This document shows, piece by piece, positions 24,221 through 32,856 of a DNA stretch of 44,979 nt. The DNA comes from Candidatus Methanoperedens sp. GTDB lineage: Archaea; Halobacteriota; Methanosarcinia; Methanosarcinales; Methanoperedenaceae. How positions within the stretch are numbered: the first letter of the stretch is position 1; every line of letters starts with the position of its first letter. The DNA lies in assembly GCA_028715885.1 (NCBI GenBank), contig JAQUQX010000013.1:1-44979 (forward strand), written 5' to 3'. The notes beneath the pieces were generated by a model. The model made no database searches and was not told the origin of the DNA. It saw only the letters and a program-made list of their open reading frames with translations. The position numbers were made by a program, and so were the translations under genes.

Positions 24221-26107
24221 ATGTGGAAAGTTGAAGACTCAACAGAGCTATACGGTATCGAACGCTGGGGAAGTGGTTATTTCTCTTTTAATAAAAACGG
24301 CAATCTGGTCGTCAAACCCACAAAAAACGATGCACAGGTCATAGACCTGAAAAATGTTGTGGATAGTCTTGTTACAAAAAAAATAAATTTTCCTGTACTG
24401 TTCAGGTTCCCGCAAATCCTTGAAGCCCAGATTAAAACATTGAACGGCGCGTTCTCCAGTTCGATTTCCGAGTACAAATACAACAGCACCTACCAGGGCA
24501 TATTCCCCATGAAGGTTAACCAGCGAAAAGAAGTGATAGAGGAAATCGTAAAATCTGGCAAGAAATACAATATGGGGCTGGAAGCGGGAACAAAAGCAGA
24601 ACTTCTTGCGGCGCTGTCGTTTGATTTGAGTACTGACGCCCTCTTAATTTGCAATGGTTTCAAGGACGATGAATACCTCAGGCTGGCGTTGAACACCATC
24701 AAGCTGGGGAATAAGGTGGTAATTGTAATCGATGAATTCAGCGAGACAAAACGGTTACTGGAAATTTCAAAACAGATGAATGTCAAGCCATTGATAGGCA
24801 TAAGGGTAAAACTATATTCAAAAGGAAGCGGAAGATGGGTCGAATCCGGGGGAGAATCTGCAAAATTCGGGCTGACAACCACTGAAATACTGGAATGCAT
24901 CAAGGTTATTGAAGAATATGGCATGCTTGAACAATTGCAGATGCTTCATTTCCATATAGGCTCCCAGATAACGGAGATAAGAAGAATCCAGAAAGCTGTC
25001 AAAGAGGCGGCAAGGGTATATGCCAAAATAAAGATAAAGCACATCAACATCAAATATTTCAATATCGGTGGAGGTCTCGGGCTTGATTATGACGGCAGCA
25101 AGACATCATCCGACGCAAGCGCCAATTACTCTATCCAGGAATACGCCAACAACGTGGTCTATTCGTTAAAAGAAGTATGCGACGAGGAAAATGTATCTCA
25201 CCCGGTCATTTTATCTGAAAGCGGCAGGGCAATTTCCGCATATCATTCGGTGCTGGTTATCAACATTAAAGGAAATAAGAACGGCGACGTTAATAAACAG
25301 GTAGAGATCCTCGGAAATGAACCTCATATAATAAAAGAACTGTACGACGGTTTAAAGGAAATAAACATTAAAAACTATGAGGAGTTTTATCATGATGCCC
25401 TCCTGCACCGCGAGGAGCTTCTTTCCCTGTTCAATCTCGGCGAACTCGAACTTGAGGATAAATCCAAAGGAGAGATTCTATTCTGGCAGATATGTGAAAA
25501 AGCCGCAGCGTTTGCCAAAGAAACCCAGAACAAATCCGACGATTTCGAAGACCTGAATAAATTGTTATCTAAAAAATATATCGGCAATTTTTCGGTTTTC
25601 CAGTCCGTTCCTGATTTCTGGGCAATAAAGCAATTATTCCCCGTCGTTCCTGTAAGCAGGGCGAATGAAAAACCTACCGAATACGGCACCATAGTGGACA
25701 TAACATGCGACTCTGATGGCGAAATCGACAAATTCGTGGACTTAAAAGATGTCAAGGAAGTACTTGAACTCCACGAATTGAATAACGGTTCTTATTATCT
25801 TGCGGTACTGATGATAGGGGCGTACCAGGATACCATCGGGGATTACCATAATTTATTCGGCGCGGCAAACGAGGCACATATAATCGTGGACGAGAGCGGG
25901 GGATGGCATATAAAACAGCTTGTCAACGGCGACAGGATTTCCGATGTTCTCGGCTATGTCAAATATAACAATAATTATCTTCTGGCAGCATTTGAATCCG
26001 AGGTAAACCAGGCGATGAGGGAAAGCGGATTGTCCAAATCGGATGCCGATGATATAATGAATAATTACAAAAATGTCATGAACAGGTACACGTACCTGGA
26101 TTTATAG
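24221..26107 (+). CDS. speA: Arginine decarboxylase, PLP-dependent (SpeA type)
   Basis: The 628-residue protein begins with the SpeA-like entry ELYGIERWGSGYFSFNKNGN and has the PLP lysine in IFPMKVNQRKEV (near residue 92), LGLEAGTKAELL-like glycine-rich substrate elements, the FHIGSQITEIRRIQKA block and FNIGGGLGLDYDGS (about residue 285) for PLP phosphate binding. This is fold type III, the biosynthetic enzyme that makes agmatine from arginine for polyamine synthesis. Many archaea use a small pyruvoyl-dependent enzyme instead, so a full-length SpeA is notable. Length (about 630) is normal. A CCTTTAAACC element near 24152-24162 is the most likely TATA box. Confidence 0.9.
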   Translation: MWKVEDSTELYGIERWGSGYFSFNKNGNLVVKPTKNDAQVIDLKNVVDSLVTKKINFPVLFRFPQILEAQIKTLNGAFSSSISEYKYNSTYQGIFPMKVNQRKEVIEEIVKSGKKYNMGLEAGTKAELLAALSFDLSTDALLICNGFKDDEYLRLALNTIKLGNKVVIVIDEFSETKRLLEISKQMNVKPLIGIRVKLYSKGSGRWVESGGESAKFGLTTTEILECIKVIEEYGMLEQLQMLHFHIGSQITEIRRIQKAVKEAARVYAKIKIKHINIKYFNIGGGLGLDYDGSKTSSDASANYSIQEYANNVVYSLKEVCDEENVSHPVILSESGRAISAYHSVLVINIKGNKNGDVNKQVEILGNEPHIIKELYDGLKEINIKNYEEFYHDALLHREELLSLFNLGELELEDKSKGEILFWQICEKAAAFAKETQNKSDDFEDLNKLLSKKYIGNFSVFQSVPDFWAIKQLFPVVPVSRANEKPTEYGTIVDITCDSDGEIDKFVDLKDVKEVLELHELNNGSYYLAVLMIGAYQDTIGDYHNLFGAANEAHIIVDESGGWHIKQLVNGDRISDVLGYVKYNNNYLLAAFESEVNQAMRESGLSKSDADDIMNNYKNVMNRYTYLDL

Positions 26108-26257
26108 TTTTTTCACATTGGTTGACATACATCCCGGGCAACGGATTTTCTTTCCGAACGCCTTGAATTTGCTCTTGCACTCATTGCAGTAATATTCAGT
26201 CGCGCCAAGTTCACCGGATGCTATGTCGATGCTTGTTGAGGAATCCACAAGGCACAT
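26102..26257 (-). CDS. 51-residue zinc-ribbon protein
   Basis: A short frame starting at ATG 26257 has AAGGTGATA just upstream as a ribosome-binding site. The product (MCLVDSSTSIDIASGELG, then YYCNECKSKFKAFGKKIRCPGC) has two CxxC pairs, NECKSKF and CPGC, typical of a single zinc ribbon. Its last codons overlap the speA stop by 6 bp on the opposite strand. The role is unknown; such small ribbons often serve as nucleic-acid or protein adaptors. Confidence 0.65.
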   Translation of the reverse strand: MCLVDSSTSIDIASGELGATEYYCNECKSKFKAFGKKIRCPGCMSTNVKKL

Positions 26258-26349
26258 ATTATCACCTTATTTTTAAGAATGGTTTTGGCACTAATAAGGC
26301 TTGTGGGGAATGTTAAGGTTTATTGCCATTCATAACTTAAGAAAATAGT

Positions 26350-26877
26350 ATGCTGACGCTCGGAATTGTGAACACCTATGATAAAATAAAAATTCATGAG
26401 GCGCATTACCGGAGCATTGCCAGGGCTGCGCCGGTTGCTTACGCTTTCGGCTTCAATCTTGCTTTGTTCGATTATTCTTTCAAGATGAACGCAGAGGAAC
26501 TTGTGAATTTCGTAAAGGATAAAACCACTATCGGAGAGTCGGGGAAATATCTTGAAGAGTTGTTCAACTCAGGCAGGTTTTTTGTTTTTGAACTTCCTGA
26601 AAAAGGATTCCAGCCCCAGTTCGGTTCGGTTGTCGTTACAACATCGCATCCCGCAAAAGAAAAAAAGATTCATGTGCAGGAGCTTTCGGAATTGATAAAT
26701 AAACGGAAATCTTTTCTTTTCCTTATCGGGCTGGGGCATAAAGGACTTCCCAGAGAATTATTTGAGATGGCGCAGTATCATCTCGATATAACCTCGAAAG
26801 GGATTTCTCTTGAGACATGCACTGCGATAGGGGCTGTTCCTGCGATTATTTCGGGGTGCCTGGGAAAAAAGGGATGA
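26350..26877 (+). CDS. DUF531 family protein
   Basis: The 175-residue protein matches my memory of archaeal DUF531. It starts LTLGIVNTYDKIKIHEAHYRSIARAAPVAYAFGF, has an SVVVTTSHPAKEKKI segment and ends in FLIGLGHKGLPRELF...AQYHLDITSKGISLETCTAIGAVPAII. The C-terminal GLGHKGLP and SLETCTA region resembles the knotted SAM-binding site of SPOUT-type RNA methyltransferases, so an RNA-modifying role is possible. It is confined to archaea as far as I know. Confidence 0.85.
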   Translation: MLTLGIVNTYDKIKIHEAHYRSIARAAPVAYAFGFNLALFDYSFKMNAEELVNFVKDKTTIGESGKYLEELFNSGRFFVFELPEKGFQPQFGSVVVTTSHPAKEKKIHVQELSELINKRKSFLFLIGLGHKGLPRELFEMAQYHLDITSKGISLETCTAIGAVPAIISGCLGKKG

Positions 26878-27001
26878 TCTGATTTGTACTGCTTTAACCT
26901 GCACTGGCGTCTGGCATAATCTGATTAACCTTTACCCTTTAATTCTGTCCCAGCCATACTCTCCAAAAGATTAAATAATTCCACGCTCTCAATAAGCCCT
27001 C

Positions 27002-28270
27002 ATGTCACAAACGCTTTCAGAAAAGATTTTCGGAAAAGCCTGCGGCAAAAAAGTAAAAGCCGGCGAATTTGTCCTTGCGAATATAGACTGCGCCATGACT
27101 CACGACATCACAGGACCGCTTGCTGTTGAGGGCTTCAGGGAAATAGTAAAAGGCAAGAAAAAACAGAAAGTATGGGACCCGAGCAAGATTGTTATTCTTT
27201 TTGACCACCAGGTGCCTGCGGATTCATTGAATGCAGCCGCAAACCACATTTTCCTGCGCCAGTTCGCAAATGAGCAGGGAATCCTGAATTACGATGTTTT
27301 CGAGGGCGTATGCCACCAGGTGATGCCGGAAAAGGGGCATGTAAAGCCCGGCGACCTCATCGTGGGTTCGGACTCGCACACATGCGCATACGGGGCGCTC
27401 GGAGCCTTCTCCACAGGCATAGGCAGCACAGACATGGCTTTTGTTTTTGCTACGGGAAAGCTGTGGTTCCGTGTGCCGCAGACCTTCAGGTTCGAGGTCG
27501 AAGGAAAGCTTCCCAGATGCGTTTATCCCAAGGATGTCATACTCCATCTCATAGGCGATGTGGGTGTCGAAGGAGCAAGATACATGGCTGCGGAATTCTG
27601 CGGCGGAACGGTCAGGGAAATGGACATCTCAGGCAGGATGACCATGTGCAACATGGCAATCGAGATGGGCGGGAAAGCGGGGATTGTAGAGGCAGACAAA
27701 ACCACGGAAAAATATCTCAGGGAACGGATACCGGATTTCAAATCAGACCCGAAGTGGAAAAGCGATAAAGATGCTACGTTTGCCGAAACAAAAGAATACG
27801 ATGTAAGCGATCTTTCTCCGCAGGTAGCCTGCCCGCATAATGTTGATAACGTAAAGTCCGTGGAAGAGGTTGAAGGGATAAAGCTCAACCAGGTGTTCGT
27901 GGGCTCATGCACCAACGGCAGGTTCGAGGATATTGAAATAGTCGCCAAACTGATGAACGGCGAAAAAGTGGCAAAAGGTGTCAGGCTGTTGATAATACCT
28001 GCATCGCATACCGAGTACATGAAAACCCTTCGCGCCGGGTATATCGAGCAGTTCATGGAGGCGGGTGCGATTGTGGAATCGCCGTGCTGCGGACCGTGCA
28101 TGGGCGGCTCTTTCGGGCTTCTTGGCAAAGGCGAAGTGGGACTCTCAACGTCGAACCGGAATTTCAAGGGAAGGCAGGGAAGCCCCGATGCTTTCGTGTA
28201 TCTTTCGTCTCCGGCGACGGCGGCTGCAAGCGCGCTTTACGGCGAGATAACAGACCCGAGAAAAGTTTAA
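27002..28270 (+). CDS. Homoaconitase / 3-isopropylmalate dehydratase large subunit
   Basis: The 422-residue protein is an archaeal-type aconitase-family large subunit. The [4Fe-4S] ligands are Cys303 (GSCTNGR) and Cys363/Cys366 (CCGPCMGG); [13 protein letters not shown] and [12 protein letters not shown] are further active-site blocks. It would hydrate or dehydrate a 2-alkylmalate intermediate for leucine synthesis or, for the homoaconitase (HACN) type, for coenzyme B. These two activities cannot be separated by eye. The small subunit gene is not next to it here. A TTAAATAATT box near 26970-26980, about 26 nt upstream, implies a leaderless message. The next gene starts 1-2 bp after the stop. 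Confidence 0.88.
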   Translation: MSQTLSEKIFGKACGKKVKAGEFVLANIDCAMTHDITGPLAVEGFREIVKGKKKQKVWDPSKIVILFDHQVPADSLNAAANHIFLRQFANEQGILNYDVFEGVCHQVMPEKGHVKPGDLIVGSDSHTCAYGALGAFSTGIGSTDMAFVFATGKLWFRVPQTFRFEVEGKLPRCVYPKDVILHLIGDVGVEGARYMAAEFCGGTVREMDISGRMTMCNMAIEMGGKAGIVEADKTTEKYLRERIPDFKSDPKWKSDKDATFAETKEYDVSDLSPQVACPHNVDNVKSVEEVEGIKLNQVFVGSCTNGRFEDIEIVAKLMNGEKVAKGVRLLIIPASHTEYMKTLRAGYIEQFMEAGAIVESPCCGPCMGGSFGLLGKGEVGLSTSNRNFKGRQGSPDAFVYLSSPATAAASALYGEITDPRKV

Positions 28271-28271
28271 G

Positions 28272-29207
28272 ATGATATCTAAAGGCGCAGAAAAAGTACT
28301 GGACTGTTTCGGGGCAAAACGCGGGGAAAGCGTTCTTATCGTAGTGGATACCTCTACTCCCTTGTCGATTGGCAGAAGCTTATTCGAGGCTGCCAGAGAC
28401 CGATGGTGCGATGCGATGATTGTGACCATGCTTCCAAGAATGCGCCACGGGGAAGAGCCGCCTATTTCGATAGCAGAAGCCATGAAGAACGCTGACGTGG
28501 TTATTGCTCCGACCACTTTTTCCCTTACACATACACAGGCGAGGATTAATGCCTGTAAAGCAGGGGCGCGAATCGCTTCCATGCCGGGAATCACCGAGGA
28601 GATGATGGCATCAGGCGGTATGACCGCGGATTATAATAAGGTCAATGATATCGCCATAAGGTTGAATAAACAGCTTGAGAAAGCCCGCAAAGTGAGGGTT
28701 ATTACAGAATCTGGTACGGATATCGTGTTCAACCTTGAGGGATGCAAATGGATGATGGACACGGGAATATGCCATGAACCCGGATGCAGCGCCAACCTTC
28801 CAGCAGGAGAGCTTTACATTGCGCCGGAGGATGCAAACGGCGTTTTTGTGGTGGACGGTTCAATGAGCGGGTTTGGTATCCTCGAATCTCCTCTTGAATT
28901 TACTGTCGGGAACAGGCATGTGGCAGGGATTAAAGGCAAACAGGCGGGGAAACTGAATTCAATGCTCGATGCAGTCGGGGATAAAGCGCGAAATATCGCC
29001 GAATTCGGCATCGGTATCAATCCGCAAGCCCGGCTTATAGGAAATGTTCTGGAGGATGAGAAAGTAGGAGGCACGGTGCATATAGCTCTGGGGGATAACA
29101 GTACCTTTGGCGGGGATGTGGTGGCAGGGATTCATCTCGATGGTATTATAACAAAACCGAAAATTTTTTTGGATGGCAAAGAATTTATATTAAGTGATTA
29201 CATTTAA
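28272..29207 (+). CDS. Aminopeptidase-like protein, M29/AmpT-related
   Basis: The 311-residue protein resembles archaeal proteins annotated as leucyl aminopeptidase (aminopeptidase T family, M29-related). TDIVFNLEGCKWMMDTGICHEPG near residue 155 includes the EPG acid pattern; GELYIAPEDANGVFVVDGS and NIAEFGIGINPQARLIGNVLEDEKVGGTVHIALGDNSTFGG carry the Glu/His/Asp residues expected to bind two metals, with a final HLDGIITKPKI. It follows the dehydratase gene with almost no gap, suggesting an operon, though a link in function is not obvious. Confidence 0.82.
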   Translation: MISKGAEKVLDCFGAKRGESVLIVVDTSTPLSIGRSLFEAARDRWCDAMIVTMLPRMRHGEEPPISIAEAMKNADVVIAPTTFSLTHTQARINACKAGARIASMPGITEEMMASGGMTADYNKVNDIAIRLNKQLEKARKVRVITESGTDIVFNLEGCKWMMDTGICHEPGCSANLPAGELYIAPEDANGVFVVDGSMSGFGILESPLEFTVGNRHVAGIKGKQAGKLNSMLDAVGDKARNIAEFGIGINPQARLIGNVLEDEKVGGTVHIALGDNSTFGGDVVAGIHLDGIITKPKIFLDGKEFILSDYI

Positions 29208-29213
29208 CTTAAC

Positions 29214-29342
29214 ATGGAGGAGGTAAACCAGTCGGCTGTATTCTTTATATGCAAAGTGTGCAGCTTTGAGTTTGAGGCAGACCCCAACTTTATCCCGATA
29301 CCCTGCCCGCAGTGCGGGAGCGAGGACACGGAGAGGATTTAG
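29214..29342 (+). CDS. 42-residue zinc-ribbon protein
   Basis: An ATG at 29214 opens a 42-codon frame: MEEVNQSAVFFICKVCSFEF, then EADPNFIPIPCPQCGSED. Two CxxC pairs (CKVC, CPQC) form a small zinc ribbon. It lies 6 bp behind the aminopeptidase stop on the same strand and probably belongs to that operon. The stop overlaps the convergent pilin-like gene by 4 bp. I know of no specific family. Confidence 0.6.
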   Translation: MEEVNQSAVFFICKVCSFEFEADPNFIPIPCPQCGSEDTERI

Positions 29343-29920
29343 GCATCTTTTACTGTTGCTTGGGAAACGGCAATTACTCCATTTGTTGTGGTGTCGATTA
29401 TTGTTACTGTGACTGTGGAGCCATCGTCTATTTTCCATTTACTGTCTACGGTATTGTGATAAAAACCAAACGGGGCAACTCCATCAGACCCATAGATTGT
29501 TATGGTTTCACCTGTATCCCAAGAAGCGCCATCTACAATCTCACCGTCGTAACTTTCAATATAATTCTCTCCAATTAAGTCAGTATAAGTAACTCGCATG
29601 TTCTGGGCAGACGAGAGATGCGGGTCTTCTCCTGCGGTGTACGTATACCCTTTACCTGTGACGATAATTTTAGTGTCGTTCTCATTTAATGAATCTCCGC
29701 CTTTATGTTTCAACACAATAAAATTATCATGTAGTGCAGTAGTGCCTATATCCCCCCTCGCCTCCACAATCACAATCTTAGCCTGCGGCGCGCTCTCGGG
29801 AAGCGCAAAAGAAAAAACAGATAGTGATACAATCGAAATCATAATCACTGTCAGTCCGAGCATTGAGGTAACACCAATCACTTGCGATACCGCCTCATCG
29901 CTTTCCCCGAATTTTTTCAT
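29339..29920 (-). CDS. Archaeal type IV pilin-like protein
   Basis: The 193-residue product (start ATG 29920) has a class III prepilin-type N-terminus: a charged leader MKKFGESDEAVSQVIGV, then a continuous hydrophobic helix TSMLGLTVIMISIVSLSVFSFAL, a layout seen in archaeal pilin N-terminal-domain (DUF1628) proteins. Processing by an EppA/PibD-like peptidase would be near SDEAVSQV, but the exact site is not certain. The rest is a strand-rich, Thr/Asp/Gly-rich outside domain. Such proteins build adhesive pili or other surface filaments. No assembly ATPase is in this window. Confidence 0.8.
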   Translation of the reverse strand: MKKFGESDEAVSQVIGVTSMLGLTVIMISIVSLSVFSFALPESAPQAKIVIVEARGDIGTTALHDNFIVLKHKGGDSLNENDTKIIVTGKGYTYTAGEDPHLSSAQNMRVTYTDLIGENYIESYDGEIVDGASWDTGETITIYGSDGVAPFGFYHNTVDSKWKIDDGSTVTVTIIDTTTNGVIAVSQATVKDA

Positions 29921-29995
29921 GGCGCACAAGGCAATTTTTTCAGTATTAACTCTTTCGATTTTATTCTGGAATTGCTGAAAAAAATCTCTTTAAAT

Positions 29996-31741
29996 TCAAA
30001 TCTTTTTGCCCGCGTCCTCAAAAGATTTGCCGTTGTAGATTAATTCGTGAATATTGTCGGCAATATTACTCATGCCCGCGCGCACCTGTTTCATCGAATC
30101 CCTGTCCCGTATCGTCACAGTTCCGTCATCAAGCGTCTGGTAATCCACTGTTATAGAATACGGCGTGCCGATTTCATCGTTCCTGCGGTACCGCCTGCCT
30201 ATGGTTCCCGAATCGTCAAAAGAAACGAGTATGCCGGTTTTACGAAGCATTTTAACTATCTCATTAGCAGGTTTTATCAGTTCCTCGCGCGTGAGAAGGG
30301 GCAGCACAGCCGCCTGTACAGGTGCGACCTCAGCAGGGAGGCGCAGCACAATCCTTGTTTTGTCTTCTTCCCCTTCCTCTTCCGCCTCTTCTTCGGAATA
30401 TGAGTGTTCAAGAAGAGAATATACTATCCTGTCAATGCCGAAGGACGGCTCTATCACATGGGGTATGATATTTTCGCCATGAACTTCCTCACATACGGTT
30501 TCAAAAGTTACGGCATTCTTTTCTATTTTTATTTGCTCGCCGTCAATTGTCAATTCAATCGCATCAGCCGATAATTCTTCAGGTTTCAACGCCTTTAAAG
30601 CATTTGCAATCTTTCCCGCTTTTCCTTTGAACATGGGACCGAGAATCCCCATATCAGGTTTGACTGCAAAGCGCTCGATTTTTTTGGGGGTATCGTACGA
30701 GACATATACCGTCAATTCGGTCTCGCTCTGTTTTGCGTGGGCTTTTAAATCGTAATCCGTGCGGTCTGCAATGCCCACCACCTCAACCCACCCGAACCGC
30801 TCGCTCAGTATCTCGGCGTCCCAGCAATCCGCTGCATAGTGCGCCATTTCGTCCTTCATGTGCTGCCTGAACCTCAATTTATCAGGCGACACCCCGACGC
30901 GCATGAGGAATCGATAGGTCATGGCAAGGCAATATGCAAGGAACTCATGGGCGATTATCCCCTTCTTTACAGCCTCGTTGATGCTCATTTTTTCAGAGCT
31001 GCCCTCAGCCTGTCCCTCCTGCGAGTAAAGATTCAGCACGATATCCGCAACTTCAGCAAATTTCGGATGCGTTTTGTCCCTGGGGTCAATGAATATCTCA
31101 GCCTCTGCCTGCGTGAACTCCCGCAGGCGTATGACGCCCTGGCGCGGGGATATCTCGTTGCGGTAGGCTTTGCCTATCTGGGTGGCGCCGAAAGGCAGGT
31201 GGTCGCGGTAGAATTTGAGGAGGCGCTGGAAGTCCACGAACATCCCCTGCGCTGTTTCGGGGCGAAGGTACCCGGCGCGCTTTCCACCCGGACCGATTGA
31301 GGTCTTGAACATGAGGTTGAACTCATAGACGTTACCGAGTTTTCCTCCGCATTCAGGGCATTTGATGTTGTTCTTATTCAGGACTTTGGTAAGCTCATCA
31401 GCGCCCAGTGTGTCCGGGTTGTCCATAATGTCCTTGACGAGATGGTCTGCCCTGAAGGCTTCGTTGCATTTCTGGCACTCGGTCAGGGGGTCTGAGAATC
31501 CGCCCACGTGCCCTGATGCGATAAAGACATCCTCTATACCGATTGTGGGCGATTCTATCTCGTAATACCCCTCGTTTATCACGAATATGTCGCGCCAGAT
31601 ATTCTCAACGCGGCGCTTGAGCATCGCCCCGAGGGGACCGTAATCGTAAAAACCCGCAGTTCCGCCGTATAACTCAAATGAATTCCAGATAAATCCCCGG
31701 CGCTTTGCCAGTTCAAGCACCTGTTCGTATTTGTCAGCCAT
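29996..31741 (-). CDS. glyS: Glycyl-tRNA synthetase, archaeal/eukaryotic type
   Basis: The 581-residue class II synthetase begins with VLELAKRRGFIWNSFELYGGTAGFYDYGPLGA (motif 1 region). It has FEVSDPLTECQKCNEAF- and CPECGGKLG-like CxxC zinc knuckles (CQKCNEAF near 90, CPECG near 130), the TAQGMFVDFQRLL and YRNEISPRQGVIRLREFTQAEAEIF motif 2 block, and PSFGIDRIVYSLLEHSY (motif 3). The C-terminal anticodon-binding domain contains RYRRNDEIGTPYSITVDYQT. This is the alpha-2 form of archaea and eukaryotes. It is essential and charges tRNA-Gly. Confidence 0.95.
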   Translation of the reverse strand: MADKYEQVLELAKRRGFIWNSFELYGGTAGFYDYGPLGAMLKRRVENIWRDIFVINEGYYEIESPTIGIEDVFIASGHVGGFSDPLTECQKCNEAFRADHLVKDIMDNPDTLGADELTKVLNKNNIKCPECGGKLGNVYEFNLMFKTSIGPGGKRAGYLRPETAQGMFVDFQRLLKFYRDHLPFGATQIGKAYRNEISPRQGVIRLREFTQAEAEIFIDPRDKTHPKFAEVADIVLNLYSQEGQAEGSSEKMSINEAVKKGIIAHEFLAYCLAMTYRFLMRVGVSPDKLRFRQHMKDEMAHYAADCWDAEILSERFGWVEVVGIADRTDYDLKAHAKQSETELTVYVSYDTPKKIERFAVKPDMGILGPMFKGKAGKIANALKALKPEELSADAIELTIDGEQIKIEKNAVTFETVCEEVHGENIIPHVIEPSFGIDRIVYSLLEHSYSEEEAEEEGEEDKTRIVLRLPAEVAPVQAAVLPLLTREELIKPANEIVKMLRKTGILVSFDDSGTIGRRYRRNDEIGTPYSITVDYQTLDDGTVTIRDRDSMKQVRAGMSNIADNIHELIYNGKSFEDAGKKI

Positions 31742-31937
31742 GTGTTATCTGCTGCTTAATACATGTTTAGATTATTATACTTTCTCGGATTGGGTATATT
31801 TTTAGCTTTAACATCGATAAACCGCTGGATTTTGGATAAATTCGAGATTTTTTATTATCGTCTGGTTTGAAAAAAAAACCACGGAGGGCGCAGAATAGAA
31901 ACCATTATTATATTCTGGGTGTAAGAATAACAAGTAT
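31742..31937. promoter_or_regulatory. Divergent promoter region (GlyRS / DUF433)
   Basis: TTATTATATTC near 31904-31914 is a probable TATA box for the DUF433 gene, about 28 nt upstream of its ATG. GlyRS has an AT-rich GTATAATAATC on the minus strand near 31773-31783. I see no other signal in these 196 bases. Confidence 0.4.
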
Positions 31938-32162
31938 ATGACTCTTAATAGAATCACCATAGATCCTGAAGTCATGTCAGGACAGCCCTGTATAAGAGGT
32001 TTAAGAATTCCAGTTCCCTTCATATTAAGATTACTTGCAAGTGGTAAAACTATCGTTCAAATTTTAAAAGATTATCCCGAGCTGGAAGAAGAAGATATAA
32101 GGCAGGCATTGGGTTTCGCTTCCTGGGCAACCTCAGAAAAAACGATCCCGGTGACTGCATGA
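31938..32162 (+). CDS. DUF433 family antitoxin-like protein
   Basis: The 74-residue protein matches DUF433: LNRITIDPEVMSGQPCIRGLRIPVPFILRLLASGKTIVQILKDYPELEEEDIRQAL. The family is a small helix-turn-helix-like VapB-type antitoxin, nearly always next to a DUF5615 PIN-like gene as here (4-bp overlap, ATGA). The C-terminal ATSEKTIPVTA tail would contact the toxin. A leaderless start is likely. The pair lies just upstream of the type I restriction cassette. Confidence 0.88.
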   Translation: MTLNRITIDPEVMSGQPCIRGLRIPVPFILRLLASGKTIVQILKDYPELEEEDIRQALGFASWATSEKTIPVTA

Positions 32163-32530
32163 AGTTTCTGGTGGACATGCCATTGTCCCCAAAGACAGTC
32201 AATTTTTTAAAGAATATGGGATATGAGGCGATCAGGGTCAGCGAGCTTGGCATGGCAAAATCAAAGGATAGAGACATTTTTGATTATGCAGAAAAGCATG
32301 ATATGATTATTTTGAGTGCTGATCTGGATTTTGGAACAATACTGGCATTTACTCATTCCATCAAGCCTTCCGTAATTATTTTTCGATTAAATGATCCTTC
32401 CCCTGAGCATGTTAATTCGCTTATTTCATCCAATCTTTCAAATATTGAAGAGGAACTTATGAAAGGGGTTATCGTTATTATCGAAGATGCGGAAATCCGT
32501 ATCAGAGAACTACCAATTGACAAAGATTAA
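32159..32530 (+). CDS. DUF5615 PIN-like toxin
   Basis: The 123-residue protein starts MKFLVDMPLSPKTVNFLKNMGYEAIRVSELGMAKSKDRDIFDYAEKH and continues with IILSADLDFGTILAF. The acidic residues (Asp6, the EAI..D region and the DLDFG block) match a Mut7-C/PIN-like nuclease, and DUF5615 is the family name. Overlapping the DUF433 gene by 4 bp, it is the presumed toxin. The relict of a DUF1016 gene begins within its last codons. Confidence 0.88.
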   Translation: MKFLVDMPLSPKTVNFLKNMGYEAIRVSELGMAKSKDRDIFDYAEKHDMIILSADLDFGTILAFTHSIKPSVIIFRLNDPSPEHVNSLISSNLSNIEEELMKGVIVIIEDAEIRIRELPIDKD

Positions 32531-32597
32531 TGAAAATACCAGTATTATGCTTTACGGCAATTTATTAAGCGATATTAAACTCACCTTTCAAAGATGA
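32529..32597 (+). pseudogene. Relict of a DUF1016 (YhcG-like) gene start
   Basis: Read in frame from 32529 this gives NENTSIMLYGNLLSDIKLTF before a stop, close to residues 6-24 of the intact DUF1016 protein at 35240 (NEKTGIVLYGNLLNDIKTR). The shared DNA word TTTACGGCAATTTATTAA occurs in both. Similarity stops abruptly afterwards. It is a decayed piece of a second or earlier copy, embedded at the end of the toxin gene. Confidence 0.7.
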
Positions 32598-32856
32598 ACG
32601 AAAATCCGCAATCTACCGTCCACATACGTGTTAGCCTAACAAACAGTTAGTCCTATGCTTATAGATTTTTAGTCCTGATTCCTGAGCTTGCGAAGGATGC
32701 GGGCTTGGACTGCGCGGCTGGCGGGGCGCGCGTGGGGGGGGGCGCTCGCGTATTGGGGCGTATAGAATAATTGATACACTTTTTTAATACTATAGTAAAA
32801 AGTGTCGTAAGCAAAAGCTAATTCTTAAATATGATTCAATAATAAAGGAATTAAAA
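32598..32856. other. Gap before hsdM with GC-rich patch and inverted repeat
   Basis: This 260-bp gap holds no gene I can support. A markedly GC-rich patch at about 32690-32765 contains a run of nine G at 32736-32744 and alternating CG steps, unlike the AT-rich flanks. A perfect inverted repeat lies at 32776-32805. Near 32820-32832 there is a TATA-like TTCTTAAATATG and, at 32844-32849, AAAGGA as ribosome-binding site for hsdM. Confidence 0.5.
32776..32805. repeat. Inverted repeat upstream of hsdM
   Basis: ACACTTTTT at 32776-32784 and AAAAAGTGT at 32797-32805 are perfect 9-bp arms with a 12-nt loop. The position about 50 nt before the hsdM start suggests an operator or a transcription terminator read from either side. 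Confidence 0.6.

Noticed and set aside
27523-28167. Minus-strand open frame of 214 codons inside the dehydratase gene
   Set aside because: Opposite-strand shadow of an aconitase-family gene with all cluster cysteines intact; no start signal.
32771-32796. Bacterial-type promoter (TTGATA and TATAGT) before hsdM
   Set aside because: The spacing is 14 nt, too short for a good sigma-70 promoter, and the words lie inside the inverted repeat.
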